From Mesorhizobium erdmanii USDA 3471 (GTDB lineage Bacteria > Pseudomonadota > Alphaproteobacteria > Rhizobiales > Rhizobiaceae): a DNA stretch of 64,000 nucleotides. Positions 59,621 through 64,000 of the stretch are shown in pieces; position 1 is the stretch's first letter; each line of letters begins with the position of its first letter. The stretch is from assembly GCF_000472705.1 (NCBI RefSeq), contig NZ_AXAE01000012.1:21716-85715 (forward strand). Direction: 5' to 3'. The position numbers and the translations under genes are program-made. The notes below the pieces were generated by a model. It did not search any database. It was not told the origin of the DNA and worked only from the letters and a program-made list of their open reading frames with translations.

Positions 59621-61678
59621 ATGACGTCCCATGCATCCTCGACCGTCGAGCTGGGCGACCTGAAACGCATATTGGTGCGCCGCCGTTTCCTGATCCTCAT
59701 GACCGCCGCGCTGCTGACGCTCGGGACGCTCGCCTACGGATTGCTCACGCCGGCGCTCTATAGCTCGGTGGCGGAAATCCTCGTCGACCCGCAGGACCTC
59801 CAGGTGGTCACCAACGACGTCAATCCGAGCCGTGTTCCGCCCGATGGCGGCATCACCATGGTGGAGAGCCAGGTCAGCGTCGTCCAGTCGAGCGGCGTGC
59901 TGCTCAAGGCCATCGCGGCAACCAACTTGACCGAGGATCCGGAATTCAACGGGCAGGGCGGGCTGGTGAGCCGCCTGCTCGGCGGCTTGCTGGGCTCGGG
60001 CTCGGCCGAAACCGACAGAACGGGGAAGACACTCGATGCACTGCGCCGGGTGCTGGCGGTGAAGCGGGCCGACAAGGTGCTGGTCCTCGACGTCATCGTC
60101 ACCGCCAAGAGCGCCGACAAGGCGGCCAAGCTCGCCAACGCCATCGCACAGGCCTACCTGGCCGACCAGGCGAGCGCGCGCGCGAAGATGGCCACCGATG
60201 CTTCCGATTCCATCACCGCGCGGCTGGACGAGCAGCGCAAGCGCGTCCAGCAGGCCGAGAACGCGGTGGAGGCCTACAAATCCGCCCACAACATGGTGAT
60301 GGCGGCAGGCAATCTGGTCAGCGACCAGGAACTGACCGAGATCAACACGCAGCTCTCGGCCGCGCAGAGCCGCACCGCGGCGCTGAAGGCGCAGGTCGAC
60401 CAGCTGCGCCGGTCCGGTGGCGTGCCGGACGCCACCTCGGAAGCCATGCGCTCATCGGTGATTTCGAGCCTGCGGGCGCAGGAGGCGACGCTTGTCGACC
60501 AGGTCTCGCAGCTCGGCACCGAACTCGGGCCACGCCATCCCTCGATGATCGCGGCGCAGCAACAGCTGCGCGACACGCGCGCGCTCATCGTGCGCGAACT
60601 CGGCCGGATCAGCGCCGCCGCCGAAACCGACTACGAGCGGGCGCTGGCCAACCAGCAGGCGCTGGAAGCCAAGGTCGCCGGCATGAAGAGCAAATCGCTC
60701 GACACCGACCAGGCTTCGGTCAAGCTGCGCGAATTGCAGCGCGACCTGGAGGCCGTGCGTTCCGTCTATGCCACCTATCTGCAGCGGGCGCAGGAAACGC
60801 GCGAGCAGATCAATGTCGACAGCACCAATGCGCGCATCATCTCGCAGGCCATGCCCGCCTTGAAGAAGAGCTGGCCGCCCTTGCCGCTGCTGCTGTTCGG
60901 CGCGCTCTTCGGCGGGCTGGGACTGGGCACCGCGCTGGCGCTGATCGCGGAATATTCATCGCCGACCGTGCTTTCCAGCGCGCAGATGCAATCGGCCATC
61001 GACGCGCCGGTGTTTGGCGTGCTGCCGGCAAAGTCCGGCGGCGGCCGCCGCTGGTGGCCTTTCGGCGGCGGGGCCACTGCTGCCGGGCAGAAGACGGATG
61101 CGGTCGCGGGGCTGGCGCTGAGACGCCTGTTCGCCTCCAGCCGGCGTCCGCCGAACTGGCCGCTGGTGCCGTCTGTCCTGCTGACGTCGCCACCCGAGGA
61201 CGCGGCGCATCGGGGCCGCGTGGCGCGCCTTCTCGCCAATGCTGCGGCCGCCAGGGGCAGCCGTGTACTGTTTATCGACACCAATGCCGCCGGCGGCAGC
61301 AAGGAGCCGCAGCCCGGCCTGCTCGACGTGCTGCGCGGCGAATACGCCTTCGAGGCGCTGAGCCAGCACACGGCCGGCAGCAATGTCGCGGTGCTGGGCA
61401 GGGGCCGGCAAAAGGCCGTCTTCTCCGAGGCGCAGGGCGTCTATTTCACGCAGCACATGCTGGCGCAGGCAGGCCGCAATTTCGACCTCGTCGTCGTCGA
61501 CGGCGGCGCGCTCGCCGACAATCTCAACGCCTCGCCGCTGGTCGCCATGGTCGACGAGATCGTGATGGTCGCGACGCTCAACTCGACGCCGATGCGCGAT
61601 GTCACGGTGGCCTCGCAAGCCATTTCCGTCATGGGGCGGCTGCCGACCGGCGCGTTGCTGGTCGACGAGGCGGCCTGA
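59621..61678 (+). CDS. Wzz/GumC/ExoP-like polysaccharide chain-length protein
   Basis: A 685-residue co-polymerase. TM1 is RFLILMTAALLTLGTLAYGL (near residue 20). A large periplasmic region with coiled coil (about 190-420) follows, then the Pro-rich TM2 (SWPPLPLLLFGALFGGLGLG). The cytoplasmic domain resembles a BY-kinase, with VLFIDTNAAGG and FDLVVVDGGAL standing for Walker A' and B. The Walker A loop is replaced by LTSPPEDAAHRGR, and no Tyr cluster ends the protein, so kinase activity is unlikely. Start at 59621 is chosen by homologous length; an upstream start adds 36 residues. Confidence 0.88.
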   Translation: MTSHASSTVELGDLKRILVRRRFLILMTAALLTLGTLAYGLLTPALYSSVAEILVDPQDLQVVTNDVNPSRVPPDGGITMVESQVSVVQSSGVLLKAIAATNLTEDPEFNGQGGLVSRLLGGLLGSGSAETDRTGKTLDALRRVLAVKRADKVLVLDVIVTAKSADKAAKLANAIAQAYLADQASARAKMATDASDSITARLDEQRKRVQQAENAVEAYKSAHNMVMAAGNLVSDQELTEINTQLSAAQSRTAALKAQVDQLRRSGGVPDATSEAMRSSVISSLRAQEATLVDQVSQLGTELGPRHPSMIAAQQQLRDTRALIVRELGRISAAAETDYERALANQQALEAKVAGMKSKSLDTDQASVKLRELQRDLEAVRSVYATYLQRAQETREQINVDSTNARIISQAMPALKKSWPPLPLLLFGALFGGLGLGTALALIAEYSSPTVLSSAQMQSAIDAPVFGVLPAKSGGGRRWWPFGGGATAAGQKTDAVAGLALRRLFASSRRPPNWPLVPSVLLTSPPEDAAHRGRVARLLANAAAARGSRVLFIDTNAAGGSKEPQPGLLDVLRGEYAFEALSQHTAGSNVAVLGRGRQKAVFSEAQGVYFTQHMLAQAGRNFDLVVVDGGALADNLNASPLVAMVDEIVMVATLNSTPMRDVTVASQAISVMGRLPTGALLVDEAA

Positions 61679-61679
61679 C

Positions 61680-63020
61680 ATGGCCACCGTTCGGGCCGCC
61701 GCCCGGGCCAACAACCCGGCATCCGGCTGGGCCGGTTCGGGACAGGCCGCCACCGCACCGCGCATCGGGTCCGTCGACGCGGTGACACGCTTCGGCCTGG
61801 TCGCGGTCGTGGTGCTGCTGTTCGCCATCTCCGGCGGCATGCTGTGGCTGGTGGGCTACAATTACGATGGCTTGACCGGCAACCCGGCGACCAAGATCCA
61901 TCCATCCACCTATCTGCTCGTGCTGGTGTTTGCCTGGCGCGCCTGCACCTTCGGCAATCCGGTCGGCTACATGGTTGCTGTCGCCGACCGGCGGCCGGCC
62001 AGCACGCTGATGGCGGTCATCTCGATCATGCTCCTGGTCGTCGTCATCGCGCGCCAGCGCCCGGGCATGGCCGGCATGATCGACACGTTCGTGACGCCGG
62101 CGCTGCTGGTGATGATGCTGGGCGAGGACGACGACAAGACATTCGCCCGGATGCAGACCGTCGTTCACGCCATCATGACAGTGAACGCACTGCTCGCTTT
62201 GTTCGAGTTCGCCACCAAGACGCTGATCTTTCCCTATCGCCTCGACGGCGTGGTGTTCATGGCCGATTTGCGCTCGACGGCGCTTCAGGGCCATCCGCTG
62301 TCCAATGCCACGGTCACCTCGATCTATGTGCTGGCGCTGCTCTCAGGTTCGAAATCGCTGTCCATGCCGCTGCGGCTAGGCATGATCGGCTTGCAATTCG
62401 CGGCTCTCGTCGCCTTCGGTGGCCGCTCGGCGATGGTGCTGACGATCGTGCTCGGCGGTTGCTACCTGCTCATCCAGGGGCTGCGCGGCCTGCGCACGGG
62501 GCGCGTCAACCTGCTTGGCGCCGCACTCGGCCTCATCCTGGCCGCGCTGGTGCCGGTGGTCATCGTGGTCGCCGCGTCATTAGGCTTCTTCGACGCACTG
62601 CTCGAGCGCTTCGTGTCGGATAGCGGCAGCGCCAATGCCCGCGTCGAAATGTTCGATCTGTTCAACCATTTCGACCTGCGCGACCTGATCGTCGGGCCCG
62701 ACATCGATCTCATCGAGAGCCTGCGCCGCATCAGCGGTCTCGAGCAGGGCATCGAGAACCCGATCATCCGCCTGATCCTCTACCAGGGCGCCTTCTTCAC
62801 CCTGCTGTTGTTCGTCGGCTTCGCCCTGTTCATGCACGAGGTGGCGCGCCGCTGCCATTCCGGCATCTGGCTGACCATGCTGGGCTGGCTGATCCTGCTC
62901 AACACGTCCGAGAGCCTGGCGTCGAAGACGACGCTGATGACCAAATTCGTGGTGATCGCGCTGGTGCTTTATAGGCCGGCGGTGATACCGCGAAGGGTGG
63001 CGCAGGGGGCGCGAAGGTAG
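61680..63020 (+). CDS. VpsF-like/O-antigen-ligase-like polysaccharide polymerase candidate
   Basis: A 446-residue membrane protein with ten or more helices (for example FGLVAVVVLLFAISGGMLWL; LLGAALGLILAALVPVVIVV). A periplasmic loop contains FVSDSGSANARVEMFDLFNH. It begins one base after the chain-length gene stop. Position and topology match VpsF-type proteins that act with Wzz-like partners in exopolysaccharide assembly. Catalytic role inferred. Confidence 0.8.
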   Translation: MATVRAAARANNPASGWAGSGQAATAPRIGSVDAVTRFGLVAVVVLLFAISGGMLWLVGYNYDGLTGNPATKIHPSTYLLVLVFAWRACTFGNPVGYMVAVADRRPASTLMAVISIMLLVVVIARQRPGMAGMIDTFVTPALLVMMLGEDDDKTFARMQTVVHAIMTVNALLALFEFATKTLIFPYRLDGVVFMADLRSTALQGHPLSNATVTSIYVLALLSGSKSLSMPLRLGMIGLQFAALVAFGGRSAMVLTIVLGGCYLLIQGLRGLRTGRVNLLGAALGLILAALVPVVIVVAASLGFFDALLERFVSDSGSANARVEMFDLFNHFDLRDLIVGPDIDLIESLRRISGLEQGIENPIIRLILYQGAFFTLLLFVGFALFMHEVARRCHSGIWLTMLGWLILLNTSESLASKTTLMTKFVVIALVLYRPAVIPRRVAQGARR

Positions 63021-63032
63021 CGCTCTACGGCG

Positions 63033-63184
63033 CCCCCCTCTGTCCTGCCGGACATCTCCCCCACGAGGGGGGAGATCGGACGCGCATCGGCCTTCGCCAA
63101 TTGCCCACGCCGCAAAGGAGAGCCGGCGCCAAAGCTGCCAATCTCCCCCCTCGTGGGGGAGATGTCCGGCAGGACAGAGGGGGG
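63033..63184. repeat. large palindromic intergenic repeat, copy B
   Basis: Outer arms CCCCCCTCTGTCCTGCCGGA and its complement at 63165-63184, with inner CATCTCCCCC/GGGGGAGATG palindromes. Same family as 22816-22985, with a different central part. It separates the VpsF-like gene from the convergent GH5 gene. Confidence 0.8.
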
Positions 63185-63223
63185 AGCAAAGGAACTCGAC
63201 GATCGCCCTGTATGGAACGGTTT

Positions 63224-64000
63224 CTATCCCGGCATCCTCAACCCCAGCGCCTCGACCATGGCCGGGTCGAGGGCACGCGTGGTGTCGTCCATCATGCCCA
63301 TGCCGTCGAAGAGGTCCCAGAAGGCCCAGGGAAAGCCTGCCGCCTCGGCGCTCTGCCGGACATCGGCAATGTAGCGGGCGCGGTCGGGATTCGGGGCGGC
63401 GGTGTAGCGGGCGTCGGTGCGCAGCGCGCCGAATTCGCCCATGATGACGCGCTCCGGCGCAATGCCGTGGGCATCGGCCCAGGCGCGCGCCTGGCCGAGA
63501 TATTTGTCGATGAACCAGCGGTCGGGCTTGGCGTCGAAATAGACCTTGAGCACGCGCTCGGTTTCGGCATAGGCGGCCTTTTTGTCGGCTTCGGAGGTTT
63601 CGGTATCCCGCGCCATGCGCGCCCGGACGGAAGCCAGCGTCTGTTCGAGCGAGCCGGCGGAGGCCGGCCACGGCACATTGTTCAGCGCACGATAGACCGG
63701 CTCTCGCATCCACGGCGCGCCCTGGTGGCTGAACAGATAGGGTTCGTAGAAATGGAAGGTGAACAGGATCGGCTCGAAGGCCGCCAACGGCGCCGGATCG
63801 AGCGCCGCCAGCCCGCTCACCATCGAGCCGCAGCCGCCGGTGACGACCAGCGGCAGGGACGGGGATGACGCCCTGGCCGCCGTCAGCAGGGCTGCCTGGA
63901 CGTTTGACCAGACGTTGGAATCGCAGGACTGCGGCGGCTCGTTGACCGGCTCCAGTGCACCATATCCCGGCGTGAACCGCTCCAGCCGTCCGGCAAGCTC
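63224..64000 (-). CDS. GH5-family glycoside hydrolase, C-terminal part
   Basis: The last 258 codons of a glycosidase; the N-terminus lies beyond the right edge. The acid/base Glu is in ALEPVNEPPQ and the nucleophile Glu in RVIMGEFGALR, the paired NEP/GEFG signature of clan GH-A family 5 (cellulase-like). ILFTFHFYEPYLFSHQG lies between. It likely trims or releases the polysaccharide made by the adjacent genes. Confidence 0.85.
   Translation of the reverse strand, partial: ELAGRLERFTPGYGALEPVNEPPQSCDSNVWSNVQAALLTAARASSPSLPLVVTGGCGSMVSGLAALDPAPLAAFEPILFTFHFYEPYLFSHQGAPWMREPVYRALNNVPWPASAGSLEQTLASVRARMARDTETSEADKKAAYAETERVLKVYFDAKPDRWFIDKYLGQARAWADAHGIAPERVIMGEFGALRTDARYTAAPNPDRARYIADVRQSAEAAGFPWAFWDLFDGMGMMDDTTRALDPAMVEALGLRMPG

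Overview
The window is high-GC alphaproteobacterial DNA, and its content points to the Rhizobiales, most likely a Mesorhizobium or close relative. The evidence is a GcrA-family regulator, two DUF982 genes, repeated GGAAC-N16/17-NNTT promoters of the EcfG general-stress type, and several families of intergenic palindromes of the kind common in rhizobial genomes. I saw no rRNA, tRNA or CRISPR array. Genus is an inference; no search was run.

Layout. 0-8.3 kb: a VIT/CCC1 transporter fragment; an ArsR-SRPBCC-hydrolase-VOC operon under a tandem operator; an aldo/keto reductase divergent from a LysR regulator; a stress operon (flavin-binding split-barrel protein plus SDR); and a membrane diguanylate cyclase. 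8.3-13.3 kb: an arsenic resistance cluster (ArsR, Acr3, ArsC, second ArsR, Cys-tailed flavoprotein, ArsK-like exporter). 13.4-18 kb: cytidine deaminase, a sodium:solute symporter, a divergent S-adenosylhomocysteine-hydrolase-like protein, an IclR regulator and an SRPBCC protein. 18-21.5 kb: an XRE/SDR divergent pair, a palindromic mobile-type repeat, a frameshifted RibD/DHFR-like gene and a HicAB module. 21.8-25.6 kb: a complete ribose-type sugar ABC transporter with a large palindrome between its first two genes. 26-29.6 kb: a phosphatase, a polytopic membrane protein and a three-gene envelope-protein operon of unknown role. 29.7-35.5 kb: a phage-derived or accessory island (ParDE, S24 repressor, GcrA, DUF982, a frameshifted DUF1376 gene, a DUF6456-like protein).

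35.6-43.5 kb: small secreted proteins with EcfG-type promoters, an OafA-like acyltransferase, and a TetR-controlled SDR/hydrolase/quinone-reductase operon. 43.5-46.5 kb: GntR and XRE regulators, small zinc-ribbon genes and a YedK/HMCES protein. 46.5-50.8 kb: a stress neighbourhood with two convergent low-affinity-iron-permease-like genes, a large catalase (katE) and CsbD, each preceded by a GGAAC-type promoter. It ends in a run of terminators enclosing a 30-codon gene for a Cys-containing peptide that resembles a RiPP precursor. 50.9-56.4 kb: an esterase/TetR pair, then a LacI regulator with a ketose 3-epimerase and a divergent hydroxyacid dehydrogenase. 56.4-64 kb: polysaccharide functions (flavoprotein, GINT1-like protein, Wzz/ExoP-like chain-length protein, VpsF-like polymerase candidate, GH5 glycosidase cut by the window end).

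Two themes recur. Many regulators sit divergent from their targets with a visible palindrome between them. At least eight GGAAC-type promoters suggest that several scattered small genes, the catalase and CsbD answer to one general-stress sigma factor. Two genes (20.1-20.8 kb and 34.0-34.7 kb) carry apparent single-base frameshifts, which may be decay or sequencing error.
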